Assembly: GCF_028769735.1 (NCBI RefSeq)
Contig: NC_088170.1
Location: forward strand, 58,747,585-58,811,584
DNA from: Zonotrichia leucophrys gambelii
Taxonomy: Eukaryota > Chordata > Aves > Passeriformes > Passerellidae
Length of the DNA: 64,000 bases
Reading direction: 5' to 3'
Position 1 is the first letter of the stretch. The number at the start of each line of letters is the position of its first letter. Positions 42,661-55,771 of this stretch are shown here, one piece after another. The notes below the pieces were generated by a model. That model searched no databases. It was not told the DNA's origin and saw nothing but the letters and a program-made list of their open reading frames with translations. The position numbers were made by a program, and so were the translations under genes.

Positions 42661-43794
42661 ATATGTGGTGGGGAGAGATGCTGCTCTCTGCTATGGCAAG
42701 TGATTCAAGGGGCAAGGTCTTTTTGTGACTTCTACTGGAAGAAATAACAATTTATCTCTGACCATGAAGTGTTTGGTGTGCATTTTTTTTCCTAGTTACA
42801 ATGAATGAGTGCTTTTTTTCCCCATTAGGATGGGTAAAAATAACATAGATGAGGTGCTGGTGTAGTGGTGATTAGACTTTGGCAGCTAGACTTTTGTTCA
42901 CATCCTGTTCCACTTGTGCTGTTTCCTCCAGCATTGTGTAAAAGCTGTATTATGCTTTCAGTTGTTTGAATTTGGGGTTACTGCAATGGAAACAAATGTT
43001 ATGTGCAAGATATGCAGTAATTGATTCCCTTGTTTCCAAAAACTTTGAGTTTGTAGTGTTACATGGATTTGTCTTTTGCCAGTTTGAAAACAGAAATAGG
43101 TTAAATTTCATTGTAGCTCTAGGTTCAGAGTTATTTTTGAAGCTTTCAGTTAAGTGTTAACCACAAGGTTGTTAATAAACTTCTACTCTTAGGTGATAAA
43201 GCATTCAATACGCTTCTGAGGGGAGCTAACAACACTTCTAGAGATGTTTTACTGAGTGAGTTTGTTAAAAGTTTGCTCTCACAGAGACATAATAAGTACA
43301 GAACTGGTAGTCTTTGTGTTTGTTGAAGAAACTGGCTACTGTTAAGTGAGGGTGCACAGTCAGGAGCTGGCCACTTGCCTGGCTGAGTCGGCGTTTCCAG
43401 ATGCAGGGCTCCAATCCGATCAGTTGCCTTATGAAACAAGTGGTTTTGCTGTGGCTGACAAGAGCCATCTTTTCTCTTCTGCTCTGTATGTTTTCTCTTC
43501 ATACCTCTCCTGTGCTCTGGAGATGACCTACTCTGTTTTGTGCTTCTACATACAAGCAAAACTCCTTTCAAGTTTTTAACTTGAACCTTGCAAATGGTTG
43601 AGGCCTCCAAGTAAAACCAGTATCAGATGTTTTCAGTATCTCTTTGGTCCTCTTTCTAGCTTTGCTTTAAATTCAGCTGCTACAGTATATTCTAGTATTT
43701 TAGAGGCATATGGTATCAGTGATGCACATCAAATGCACAGTATCTGCAAATGAAAATGTTGATTTGAGGGGTGGAGATTCTATACCATAGGTTC

Positions 43795-43820
43795 CCTGTA
43801 GTGAATTTGTTCACTACAGG
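43795..43820. repeat. Perfect 11-bp inverted repeat (hairpin)
   Basis: CCTGTAGTGAA (43795-43805) pairs exactly with TTCACTACAGG (43810-43820) around a four-base TTTG loop. Two further pairs follow after one mismatch. Confidence 0.92.
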
Positions 43821-46800
43821 AAAATTGTAACTTAGTTTTGAGTCCAAAGCAGTTTTTTTTCTTTACTGTGGTTCTTATGAAAACTTTTCTGTGTCAGGCC
43901 AAAGCTTTATGGAGTAACTTCCATTGTTGCTGTTAACAATGTGCTTCAAAGGATACTGCAGGACTTCTCTTGTAAAATTGGCTAGGAGAGTTATATCTTA
44001 TTGTAGCTTACTTGCAGGCTTTTGTTTGAAGAGTATGAAGGTGATGACACAAGAATAAAAAATTGCAGTACTTTGAATAGCTTTTTGTCAGTTATGACCT
44101 TATTTGCCAAAGAAGGCTGTAAGATTGGTCCTGTAACTGCTCATTGTTGACCCCCTCAGTCAATGAGAACTGGTGGAGGTGAATCTGGGTTTTTTTTGTT
44201 GAGAAAAAAAGAAAATAGAAGCTGAGTGCCTCATATTTTTAGGAGGAAGCACTTTGTCTTGAATCAAGACTATACCTCTACTTACCTGTAATAATAAAAT
44301 GTACTTGGTATCGCTTCATTTTGAAATCAAACATCCAGGCTACTGAAACAGAGTATCTCACTGTACTATGATAAATTAGCACTTGATTTTGGTTGTAATA
44401 GATGAATTTACATGCAATGTGTTCAAACTACTCATGTATTTTTTCGGCTGGATAAAAGATTAATCAAAATGGTTAATTTGGATCCTCTGTGATTTATTTC
44501 TCCTTAAAGTGGAGGCCTGCATTGAGAGAGGTCTGTGAAATAGTGATTTTGACAGGTGCCTGAGTCTGTTCAGAGATAAAGTTGCTTACAGGCAGACAAG
44601 CCTGTTTGCTGTCCTTCACTTAGTGCTAACAGATGGCCTCAGGTGCATCTGCCTTTTGCATTCAGCAGAATTGTGGGTTCTTTATGTTCAGACCAGTACA
44701 GGCTTCAACTGGGGTAAACTCCTACCTTGGATATATTTTTTGCTTAACTTTATTTGTAAGTGAATGTGACAAACACAAGTGAATACCCAGTTAGACTTGT
44801 CCTCTTTGGCATGTCAACTGTATATCTTTATCCAAAGTTAAAAGAAAGCATTTGGTAAGTAAAAAAAAAACAACATCTAGATGATGGTGTGTGAACCTAT
44901 GGAGAGAAGATTAGTGTGCTGCATATTTTGATACAAAAGTATAAATCCAAATACCGAGATTGATTTTGGTTTTGTTTTTAAGCAGTACTTTAGAGCAGGT
45001 GGTATAGACCATGGTCTGTTACCTTGCAGTGGTGCAGCACATCTGTGTTGGCTAACATGGGAAGTGCCAGATTTCTGCTCTTCCAGATGTTTAACTTGAA
45101 TCCACAAGTATTGTACAGCTATCAAGGCTTAGGATATATTACATTTTTATGGAATCTTAAATGCGTAAAAGTCATGCACTGCTTTTGTTTGTTACTGTTT
45201 CTCTACCACAGTGTTTTCCAGTCTCTTAAAGTAGTTTTTTTTTCTTAGAAGCATCTATGAGGTAGTTCCTGTTCCCATGAACACTGGCTGAGCGGATTCT
45301 GGGCACTGACCAAAGGCCATGGGTGTAGCTCTTGGCCTTTCCATGTGAGAGTGGCTGTACACTCCCACAGTCTGCACTGGTTTTGTATCTGCCCCTCATG
45401 TTGTTGTTTTCTTTTCTTCTTGGGATAATTTACTGAAGAATGTCAGAGAAACTAGTGTTAAATTTTTAAAAGCTTTTAAAGAGGAGGATTAGGAAAGATT
45501 CAGAAGAGTAGAACCCAAAGTTGTGCTAATATCTAATGAAAGTGAATGAGGTGACTACAGTTCTCTACCAAAGAAAATTAAATGATAAAATGAAAATGTA
45601 ACTACATAGCAGTTGTATTCATAATTGATTCCTTCCCTTTTGGTAGTAATTGCTTTGGTTGTGATTCTGCCAGACTCTTATCTTTGCAATATAGCCTATA
45701 TTTTAATAATCAATAACTAATTCTGTTCTAATTGCCTATGGGGACTTCATGAATGGGCATTGTTTTACTGGGTTGTTTAAAAAGAAAATTAAAGTTACTA
45801 ATATTTGAAGAAACAAAACATTGTCTCTCTACCTGTCATTACAGTTCCCAGTATTTGTATCTTTAAAGTTCTGTTTGTCTCATCCTTCATATATTTGAAG
45901 TGATAACCCTTGCTTCCTGGTTTTCCTAGCAAGACTTTATTTCTCCTCTTCTCTACAATCCTTATCCTTGTTACCTCATTTTTCACTTTTAATCTGTTAA
46001 CAGTTACAGCATATGGTAAGTGTAAGAGGGATGGTCCTGTTTGAAGTTGGCAGGGCTTCTTGTGTCCACTGTCTACCCCAGTAATACACCTTTTAGGATG
46101 AGCTCTGCCTTTATAAACTATTGTGCTTGGATGGATCTCTGATAATCTGCAGAAGTGGCTGGAAAAAAAAGCCTAATATAATAAAGCACATGTAACAGAA
46201 CAGAATTGCAGCAGTCTGCATCTGAGCCTAAGATAACCATAGAAGAACTTTTTGTGTTTAAAGAAGGTATTCTGAACAAGCTTTTTGGCTGAAAAAGGTG
46301 GTGTAGATTTCAAAGTGAACCTCTGTAAAGGTGCTAACTTTTTCTACATTTCATGTGTACTGTTTTTATTTTAACTTATACATTGGAAAATCCTATTATT
46401 AAAGTAGTGTGTATGTCTAAATACCACATACTCTGATTTTGTACAGCAAAGCAGCTGGCAGACTTTTGACTTTTGTATCGATGTCCTCCATAATGAAGTA
46501 ATGTTCTGCTGAGGAAGTCTCTTTGAGTGTTAATGCTAAAGGAATCTTATCTTGAGCTTCTTGGTTAAAGGGAAACTACTGACTAGACCTTGGTGAAATA
46601 ATGCTTCTTGATAGTATTGGTGCCTCATTGTTTTCCTCAACAGAAGTTAGTTAATTAGAAGTCGATCATTTGAATGTAGGAGATTAAAAGAACCAAGGGC
46701 TTCAGTTGCCTTGAGCTATTATCAATGCTTAGTTTGCAGTTTTCTAAAATGGAAGGGAGTATTCCATCGTTAGAGGTCAATTATATTTTCCTATCCCTGA

Positions 46801-49800
46801 GGAAAAAAAATGATGTCTCTACTGTTCTGTTGCAGTGATAAAGGTCAGAGCAGTGTAGCTGCAGTACATGTACCTTAAATTCCAGAGTTAAAATCGCTTG
46901 CTTACTACTTTTCAAACTGTATTAAAATTGTATTGATTTTGTATTCATGTTGGTAAAGAAAGCTCTCTTGGGACATATTTCTTCCCTTTGCACTGCTGTG
47001 CTTTTTCTGGTCTCATGTTTCACCCCAGTAATTTCTCTGTGTAATAACTGTTTGTCTGCTGCCTGTTACGTCCCTGTTGTTGCTCACCTGTATGTGATGT
47101 TATTCCTTCATCACAGACTGGGATGTCGATTTTTTAAAGCATCATTAAAACCATTAAAAAATCCAAGTAATTAATAAAAATCATTAAAATCCAAGTAAGA
47201 AGTAATTAAAAGAATGCAGTTAAGTGCAGCTGAGACTTAAGTAAGGTACTTGACTAAATATGTAATAAATAAAGTGTACTCTTTTTTATGGCCATTTTAA
47301 TGTTTGAAAGCTAATGGTTTAAAATAAATTGTGCTTCTTTATAAATGGTGGTTTACATTTATGATGATTACATAGTTTACATTGTACTGTTTCAAAAAAG
47401 ATTACGTAGAACTGAAAACTGCTCAAAGAAGAAGGTAGTAAAGGTGATTGAGGATATTGGGCAGCTTATCTGAAATCTACTAGTCATAAATTATGTAAAG
47501 GTGATTAAGAATTATTTTGATACGCCTAAGAAATCATTACAGGTAGAGAAATGGAAGAAGAAATAACTTACCTTTGCTCATTACAAAACAGTGATATTCA
47601 AAGAATGACTCCAGTGGGAAAAAATCCAACCCAACTTCTTTTAGTACAGTATGAGAGACAGAATGTGGCTTTGCAATATGTTGTAGAGTCCAAGTTACAG
47701 GTGGGTTTAAGAAGGCTAAGACAGGTAACCAGCACCATCAGTAGTTTTTAGGAATGCCATTGTCAGTGCAGTTTGATTTTCCAAGCCCCTGTTTGCTGAA
47801 AACCTGTCGAGCAAATTTGTCCTAATACAGAGTGACCCACCTGTGTACTCATCTCCAAGCACGTTTCTGGCCCCCAGTGGTACAATACTGGCCTAGGTGT
47901 GTGTTTGACTTCAATTAGTGTGGCAGCCCTTAGATTTTCAAGGCCCCCTGTGTGGATCACTTGCAGCATCTGATGGTATTCACAAGCCTGAAGGATCTGT
48001 GATCTTGGATCCAGACAGGGTGGCTAATGTGTGACACTGCTGTACCTTCCCAGGAAGGAGCTGTGAAACTGGAGTTAGCTCCTAAATCCCAGTGCACAGG
48101 GAGTGAGTAGAGGTGTGTTTGAGGAAAGCTTTCATGCCCAAGAATAGGAAGGTTGATGATAGGGTAAGGAGGCTTTCCAGGGAGTGAAAAATACTGAAGG
48201 AATGGGCATGCTTGAAATGCTTCTTTCCTGTAGGCTTTGATGCCATCTGCAGGTCTGAGTTTGATGCCAAAATGAGCCTGGGATTGATTTAAAATTGTGA
48301 ATCTAAGAATGCAGTTCAGATCTAAGAATCTAATTTCCTCAGTTGCTGTGAACAAGTAGCTTTATTTTCAGGTTTCAGTTCTCATGCTTATGTAACAGCT
48401 CAGTAGTTCACTCACCTGTGAAGTAAGAGTCAAGATGCCTCAGGAATTTCAAGCTTATTTCAACCTGCCATGTGCAAATGTCAATCATAAGATTACAGGC
48501 TGTGCTAGGCTTTGGTATGTAAGGGCTGGCCAGTAGTTTTACAGCCCTTCTGTGGCATAATCAAAAGCAGCAGACTGATGGAGTTGGAAGGTGAGTGATT
48601 AAAAGGGAAGTGTTGCTATCAAGTTTCACTGGCACACAGGTATCAGCATGCTGCTTGGCTGCTGCCAGGTAACTGAGTTACAAAACAATGGTGACTGGGT
48701 TAGAATGAGGCTGTATGGGTCATTAAATGATATTTCTTTTCAGTGCAGCAGTCACAATTCAGCACTTTTATGAAAGAGGGAGCCCTGAGGAGATCAGAGG
48801 CTTAAGCTTTCTTTCAAGTTTCCTTCCTGGTGTCAGAAGGCACATTATGACAGATCCCTTTTGCCAGGATTTATTCCCCGGTGAATGTTGTAAAGTGTCA
48901 GGGAAACCTGCATACAACCAGGAACTTCATGATACTGTTAGGAGTTCTGGCTCAAAAGAATAAAAGTCATCTGAATGGATAATAGTATCTGAAAAAGCAT
49001 TTGACTTTTTTTTCAAGGTAGTCTATTGCTTGGGGTGACCTGTTTTGTGTATTAGTAACAGTGTCTCAGCACATGTTGGTGTCCAAGTCCATTATGCTGG
49101 TTCCTAGACATCTAATCACATTCCAGTCAAACACTCTTAGGGCATTGCCTCTCTTTTTAAAGTTAATTAGAGATTTAGTGTTTATTTTTTTTTCCTCAGA
49201 AATGTTTACTATCTAGTAACGTGTAAGTTGGATTGTGTCAACAGTGTTGAGAAGATGACTCAGAGATTTTTGGTAGTTGCTTCCACAGTGTGCATTTCAT
49301 AGAGACACTCTTTAATGAGGAATGAGCAGTGCTGGGAGTTGGGAGCTTTGTGATGAACTCAGCAAGGCTGTTGTGGGCAGACATGGTTTGGGCACACCAG
49401 CCACTCCAGGCTCTTGGAGAAGCAGGATATGAATCTCAAGTGGACTTAAAATGTGAGATAAAGCTTTAAAGAACTACTCTGAGGCTACCACTATATTTTA
49501 GGTCACCAGATACCTGTTAGATAACTGCTTTGGTGTTTAGTATGGATCAGTTACTTCTAATTGTTGCATTCTCACTGCTAATCCAAGCTGTTTAGTAAAT
49601 CCAGCATTTAAAGACAAGGTTGAAATTATTCATACCAATAGACAATACCAATTTTTCTTCACTTGTCTAAAACAAGTGTTATTGAGAATTGGTTACTTTA
49701 TCTAAAAATGCTGCAACGAAGTTTGACTAATTTTTTACATATTGTATAAGAAACATGGTACAGGAAATAAAATTATTTATCCTGTTCCTATAATTGCAGA

Positions 49801-52800
49801 GTAGGATACTTGTGTTCTTGAATGTTTATTTCTGAAACCAGAAAATCCGTTTTGTGTAATGAGAATATTTGTCTTGGGAGTAAAGATGTTACTCTTTTAA
49901 AATGATCATTTTGATCTAATTTTGTGTTTCCAGTGACTCTCAGTAGCTTGTATCTCACACAGTGCCATACCTTGTCCTAATTGTAGCATTATGAAAACTT
50001 GAGATAAAGTTTAAGTAGATCAGACTCCCTTTCTCTTCCACTTGTACCTTCTCTGCAGAAGCTGCTTGTCCTAATCCTTGACTTGTGCTTTGCCATGCCA
50101 GTGAAAACAGAGAATTTTTAATAGCTGCAACTAAAAGGAACACTAAAATAAACTACAGCTGAATATATTGAAGCAAATATTGAAGCAAAACCACTGATTT
50201 ATTTTTAAAGTTTTTCTGTTTTCATTATAGCTTTTTCTATACATCAGTGTGTGGGATCACTGTATGTATCAGTGTCTGGTGAGTGGAATTCATTTTATAG
50301 TTAAAATTCTTGTCCTTTCTTAATGGATTTGTCTGATAGTCTGCCTTTGCAAATCATGAAAAAGGAGCACGATAACTTGGGGCTATACATGTAAAAAGCA
50401 ATAATTCACTCTTTCAGTTGTGCTGAATCAATGTGAATCAGACAATTTGACATATTTGCATTGTTATGCTCCCTTCCCGCTTAAAACAATCAACATTTTA
50501 GACAAGTATGTCAAGTAGTAAAGCCACTTTAAAAAAAACTATGAAACTGTAAAAGAAGGTCCTTTTATGATGGTTTTAACACCAGAAAGTTAAGTGTCAG
50601 CAAATTTTTATCTTTTCCGTTTATTTGTGAGATGCATAGATTGCTAAAAATCACTTCATCTGATTTCTTCAATAAGTGGAAATTCTTAGGGAAGACATGC
50701 ATTTAAGTAGAAGAATTTGACTTAAGATTTTAAATCAGAAAGTGGCATTGTATGTATGTTGACAATGTCTCTCTTAAATCTATACAGTGTGCGTTTAATT
50801 ATGGTAAAAGTAATGAAAATAATGTAAGAGTTAGCAAAAATTTAAAAAAGCAAACCAGTCCTCATGGGACCTCTGTGAGTTGTTTCTTAGCATCAGGACC
50901 TGATGGGCAAAGTGCAGAGAACATGCTTGTCCTGTTGGTTTATTCAGAATGTTTTTAAGGCATAATGATGTTAATATGCAAGGGCAGTGGAACTGAATAT
51001 GTGCCAGCTTTTTCCTAATTACAGTTCACAGCCCGAGGTATTAAGCTGAATTGAAACTGTTTAAATGACTATGTTAAACTCTGAACTGTGGTGCACCAGA
51101 TCCTGGCATGTTTGACTTAGCAATGATTGCTGCAAAAGAGCAATATCCAGCAAGAAGAATCTTAATTCTCAGAGTCTGCTTTTCAAACTTTTTCTCAGAT
51201 TTTGTTCTGGAGTGATATTTCAGTGTTGATGCCTTGAAATTTACATTGTTAATAAAGGAGCTGCTTTAAAATCATACTGCAGAACTAAGCAAAAGATTTT
51301 ATTGCTTTTGGTGCTTGTATCCTTAATTGATTTTTTTTTTTCACAGTTTGTGTCAATTCTGCCAATATTTTATTTTTGAGAAAATACATTATACTTCATA
51401 TTTTATGGCTGATTTGCATTGGTAGCAGTAATGAGTAATAGTTATGTATGTGCATGTACATAAGCTGTTGCCTTTACATAGGAAACTTAATTTGTGAGTC
51501 TTTAAATATCATTTAAACTCAGTAGATAAAGTCCTTTTAATCTCATAGCAGGGATGAAGTGTGTAATCTTAGTGTTCAGGAGTGGCTGGAAACCACAAAG
51601 TAGAAAAATTGGTCGCCTCTCACTTCTTTGCCCAGTATTGTCACCTTTCTTCTTGTGTTCTTGTGTTTGCTTCTTGTGGTGCTCTCATCAATGTATGGCA
51701 ATTATAAATAAGTGAAATAAACAGGACTAAGCTGCCTTGTTTTTAAGATGATCTGTTTTCATTCAAACTGAGTTATGATAGATCACATGAAAATAAAACC
51801 TAATCAAGAACTAAATGCATATTCACCCATTTCACAGGATAAAATTCAATTTTGGCTTCTTTCAGCAGCAATGGAAAGCAGCAAAGGCCATATTTGCTGT
51901 CAGAGAATAGAATATACCTAGAATATCAGACTGAAGAGTCAGTGAGTGTATAGTGACATTGCCTTACCTTAGCACAAATACAGGAATATAAAGGGGGGTG
52001 TTTGGAGAAAGGAAATAGAAGACAGGGCAGAGCCAGAGTAAGGGGACTGTTACTTCAGCAGAGGATGGAAAGACTGATGTACAATGCAAGGTTTCACTGA
52101 TGGGGAAAATATGTGCATGTGCTCCAGTTAATGTGAGCAGGCACCTCAGATGCTCTAATAAGTCTGTGAAAATTGGAAATGGGGACTTAGTGAGGTGAAG
52201 AGAGCATGTCTGTGCGTTTGTATGTATAAATAAAATGGCTTGCTATTTCTCCTCCAAATAACATATTGTCTTATTTACAGGATGATAAATTAATTTTGAA
52301 CTCACTCTTTTCTTTTTGGAGGCTGGGAAGCAGGGAGTCTAATGAGTATTCCAGCTGTGTGCTTTCCCAGCCTGAAGTTCTTCACTGCTTGTCTCCCATG
52401 TTTGCAGCATGATCTGCACCCACCAGCTGCTGAGGTATTCTATTAATGCAACTTGGACATGTATTAACCTACATATAACCTGCTCTGCAGGTTAAATAGC
52501 TACTCATGGATCCATCTGAATCTGCCCTTTCAAATCTCAGAGTCTCTCCTGACTACTTTGTTGCGGTCCGGTTTCAAAGAGGTTGCTAAAAAGTCTTAAA
52601 GGTCCAACCAAATCATTACTGATAGTTGAGTTACTGTGATATCAGTGTTTGTTGCTTACAGAGAAGATGATAAATTCCCAAACTTTGTAGTACCTGCTCT
52701 TTCCCCAGTGCCATGCCTACCCTTCTGGGATGGATGCTTTCATTTGGGAGAAGGGAGGGGTATCACCAGTCATCAGCCTCCTGGCCCTGCTGAGAGGTTT

Positions 52801-54226
52801 ATGAGCTTGATGTCGGTAGCTTTTTACTCCCTATTCTGAAATCCATTTGAATAATTTTTATGTGATTCTGCAGGTTATTTCTGTGCTGCCTTGTAAATCC
52901 ATGTTACAATCAGTGTCAAGCCATCCAGATTTACTATATAATGGTGTGTATTTCACAACAGTTTGACGTTTGTTACTTCTGTGGGTGCAGTTCTGCAGCC
53001 AGCAGAACGCTGGTGAGGTGTTTGTAGCCCCAAGTCTCTGTATCGTCCTGTCACATTCTAGTCCTCTGCAGTGGTTCAATATCTTGAATTCTTTATACTG
53101 CGTTTTGTTCCAGCATCTTAAATAGTTATTTACACAGAATAATAATTATTGCTATATTAGTTCCAGATACATGTATAACAATGGGTGCTATGCTGCACAT
53201 CTGTACAAGGTGAAGCAATAGCTGAAAAAGTAGGGATTAGTCCTTTGATCAGTGGGCTGTTGCTGTTCAATGCTAAAACAAATCTCCAGGCAGGCCAAGT
53301 CTTCAGTCAGAACATGGAAAGTCCCAAGGCTCACTTTAACACAAAGGCCCATTACAAACAATGGCAGCAGCATTTTTATTGGATCCATGACCTTGCTTAG
53401 TGTGATCCGTGGTGAGCAGCAATCACTGTTCTTTGTTCAGGTAGTTGGATGCTGCCAGAGGAAGGGGTTCCTCCTGTACATTTGAGAAATTGCTAATTGA
53501 GGATTAGTTTTAAGATTCCAATACAACCTGCTCTGTTTTTACAGAAAGTCTATATAATCTTAAACTAATTTATTTTTATCCTGAATTATTTCCTTGCTGG
53601 GAGCTGCAGTAGTAGCTAGTGGGAAAATCTAGGTAGTGGGAAAGTTCTCGTTTGCAAATAAGCTTTGGAGAGACTTTTGAAAGTTGCATCTTGTTGAAGT
53701 ACTGTCTTTAAATTTTGGTGGTTTGCAGAGTGGCTTTTGGTTTTCTTTACATTGAACATGTAGTTATTCAGCACCTCATTAGAAAGCTGTTATTTCTTCT
53801 CCCAATAGAACTTTTGAACCTGCAGTCATGAAAGAAACTCTAAGGGCTTTGAGATATAAGAGGACAGAGCTATGTAGCACTGAACTGACTAAACTTTGGA
53901 TAAACTTTTTAGCTAAATATAGTTGAAAGGGCTTGTACACATTTTCAAGGTATTAGCTTTATTATAGAAATACTTAGTGTTCTGAAGTAGATCAGAAACA
54001 TGGCAGCAAATAATGGAGAGATCTTTTGAGTTTTTTAGAGGATGATAGTGTAAGCAAAAGATCTGGTCTGTGTATCTCCCCAAGGTTAAGGAAAATAATA
54101 ATTTTTTTTCTGATTATGACATCAGTACTGTTTTTATATAAAATGTATAAAAAATGTGGAGTAATAACCAGTCTCTATGTGTATGTAAATATATATATTT
54201 GTGAACTATGCTATAATAATACCATT

Positions 54227-54414
54227 GGCCTTCTTGGCCACCTGAGCATGCACTGATTCCTGTTCAGCCACTGTACACCAGCAACCCCTAGGTCCTTTTC
54301 CACTGGGCTGCTTTCCAGAAACTCTGCCCCAAGCTTGTAGTGCTGCCTGGGGCTGTTGTGACCAAACTGTAGGACCTGGCATTGGTCTTGTTGAACCTCA
54401 TGCTGTGAAAAAAG
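54227..54414 (-). mobile_element. CR1 LINE fragment, minus orientation
   Basis: TGGCCTTCTTGGCCACCTGA, then CCCCTAGGTCCTTTTCCACT and CCTGGCATTGGTCTTGTTGA are the reverse complement of the CR1 segment upstream of its 3' region. The fragment has no 3' tail. Confidence 0.82.
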
Positions 54415-54659
54415 CTTGGATGCACAGACACATGAAAATTATGTAGGTTTTTTAAGCAGCAAGGTAAAAAGTAAGTATTTTTGTCCATTAGAAATGGGTA
54501 CATAGAAGCAGAAAGTACAAAAATTACTGTCTTATCAATCAGTTTTTACCAATGCTACATGATAAACACCAATGCTTCCATGAGATACTGAAGATGGCTG
54601 TGGTGTGAACAAAGAGCAGGGTTATCTGTGACTGTAGGACTCTATTTTGTGTGTGTGTT

Positions 54660-55312
54660 GGTTTGGATCACAGTGAGCTGTGTGTGCCTGGCTGAGGCTG
54701 CCCAAGAAGGCCAAAGGCACCTGGCTTGTACAAACAGCAGCGTGGCCACAGCACCAGGGCAGGGATTGTCCCCCTGTGCTCGGCACTGGTGAGGCCACAG
54801 CTCAATCCTGGGCTCAGTTTGAGCCCCTCAGTACAAAAAGGACATTGAGGGGCTGGAGAGAGTGCAGAGAAGGGAACAGAGCTGGGGAGGGGTCTGAGCA
54901 CAAGTCTGATGGGGAGCAGCTGGGGGTGTCCAGCCTGGCGAAAAGGGGGCTCAGGGCTGTGACCTTATCACTCCCTGCAGCTGCCTGGCAGGAGGCTGTG
55001 GCCAGGGGGTTGGCCTCTTGTCCCAGGGAGCAGGAGACAGGAGCAGAGGAAATGGCCTCAAGTTGCACCAGGGGAGGCTTGGATTGGGTACTAGAAGTTT
55101 CTTCGCTGAAGGGGTAGTCACGTTGCCAAAGGAAGGGACTGCCCAGTGAAGTGATGGAATCACCACCTGTGGGGGTGTTCAGAAGGCATGTGGATGTGGC
55201 ACTTAGGGACATGGTTTAGTGGTGAACAAGGTGATAGTAAGTCAATGGTTCCAGCTGATGGAACCATTAATTTATGCACAGTCTTTTCCAACCTAAACAA
55301 TTTTATTATTAT
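54660..55312 (+). mobile_element. CR1 LINE fragment with 3' end, plus orientation
   Basis: Continuous similarity to the CR1 3' region: TGCTCGGCACTGGTGAGGCC, AAAAAGGACATTGAGGGGCT, AAATGGCCTCAAGTTGCACC, CACTTAGGGACATGGTTTAG and the terminal TCTTTTCCAACCTAAACAAT. Small deletions are present and the open frames are broken. Its position inside SRPK2 is sense. Confidence 0.9.
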
Positions 55313-55383
55313 ATGAAATAACAATGGAAAAGCTGCATACATACTAAGAACTTCTTGTCTAGTTTTTCTTTTCTCATATAACT

Positions 55384-55766
55384 TGTTGCCATGATATTTT
55401 CTGAAAAATCCCTTTGCCATGATTTTTCTCCTGAGAAGCCTCAGAGGAAAAGAAAAACAATAATTATCTGCTGCTGTGGAATGCAACAGGTGCATCTTTG
55501 ATTGGTCTCAGGTGGTTGTTTTTAATTACTGGCCAATCACAGTCAGCTGGCTCAGGCTCTCTGGTCAGTCACAAGATTTTATTCTCATTCCTTTCTTTTC
55601 CTTGCTAGCCTTCTGATGAAATCCTTTCTTTTATTCTTTTAGTACAGTTATAATATATAATTTTCTTTTACTATAATAGATATCATAAAATAATCGGCCT
55701 TCTGAAAATGAAGTCAAGTTTCTCATCTCTTCCCTCGTCCTGGGACCCCTGCAAACACCACCACGT
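55384..55766 (+). mobile_element. Solo LTR of a songbird-type endogenous retrovirus
   Basis: The stretch with AATCCCTTTGCCATGATTTT, GGAATGCAACAGGTGCATCT, GGCCAATCACAGTCAGCTGG and CCTTCTGATGAAATCCTTTC resembles an LTR abundant in passerine genomes. It starts with TG and is flanked by TAACT on both sides (55379-55383 and 55767-55771), a possible 5-bp target duplication. The 3' terminus reads CACGT rather than ending in CA, so that boundary is uncertain. No internal retroviral sequence or primer-binding site follows. The family name was not determined. Confidence 0.7.
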
Positions 55767-55771
55767 TAACT

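Larger units (their letters stand above)
41674..54226 (+). other. SRPK2: SRPK2 intron 2, first part; no further exon found
   Basis: From the donor at 41674 rightward there is no open frame resembling the next SRPK2 segments (a proline-rich linker, then EEEILGSDDEEQEDP and the kinase core). The intron is AT-rich after about 42000. It holds a (GGAT)n microsatellite at 42641-42660, a perfect hairpin at 43795-43820, and a short AAATCATTAAAATCCAAGTA doubling near 47130-47215. Otherwise nothing recognised. Confidence 0.7.
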
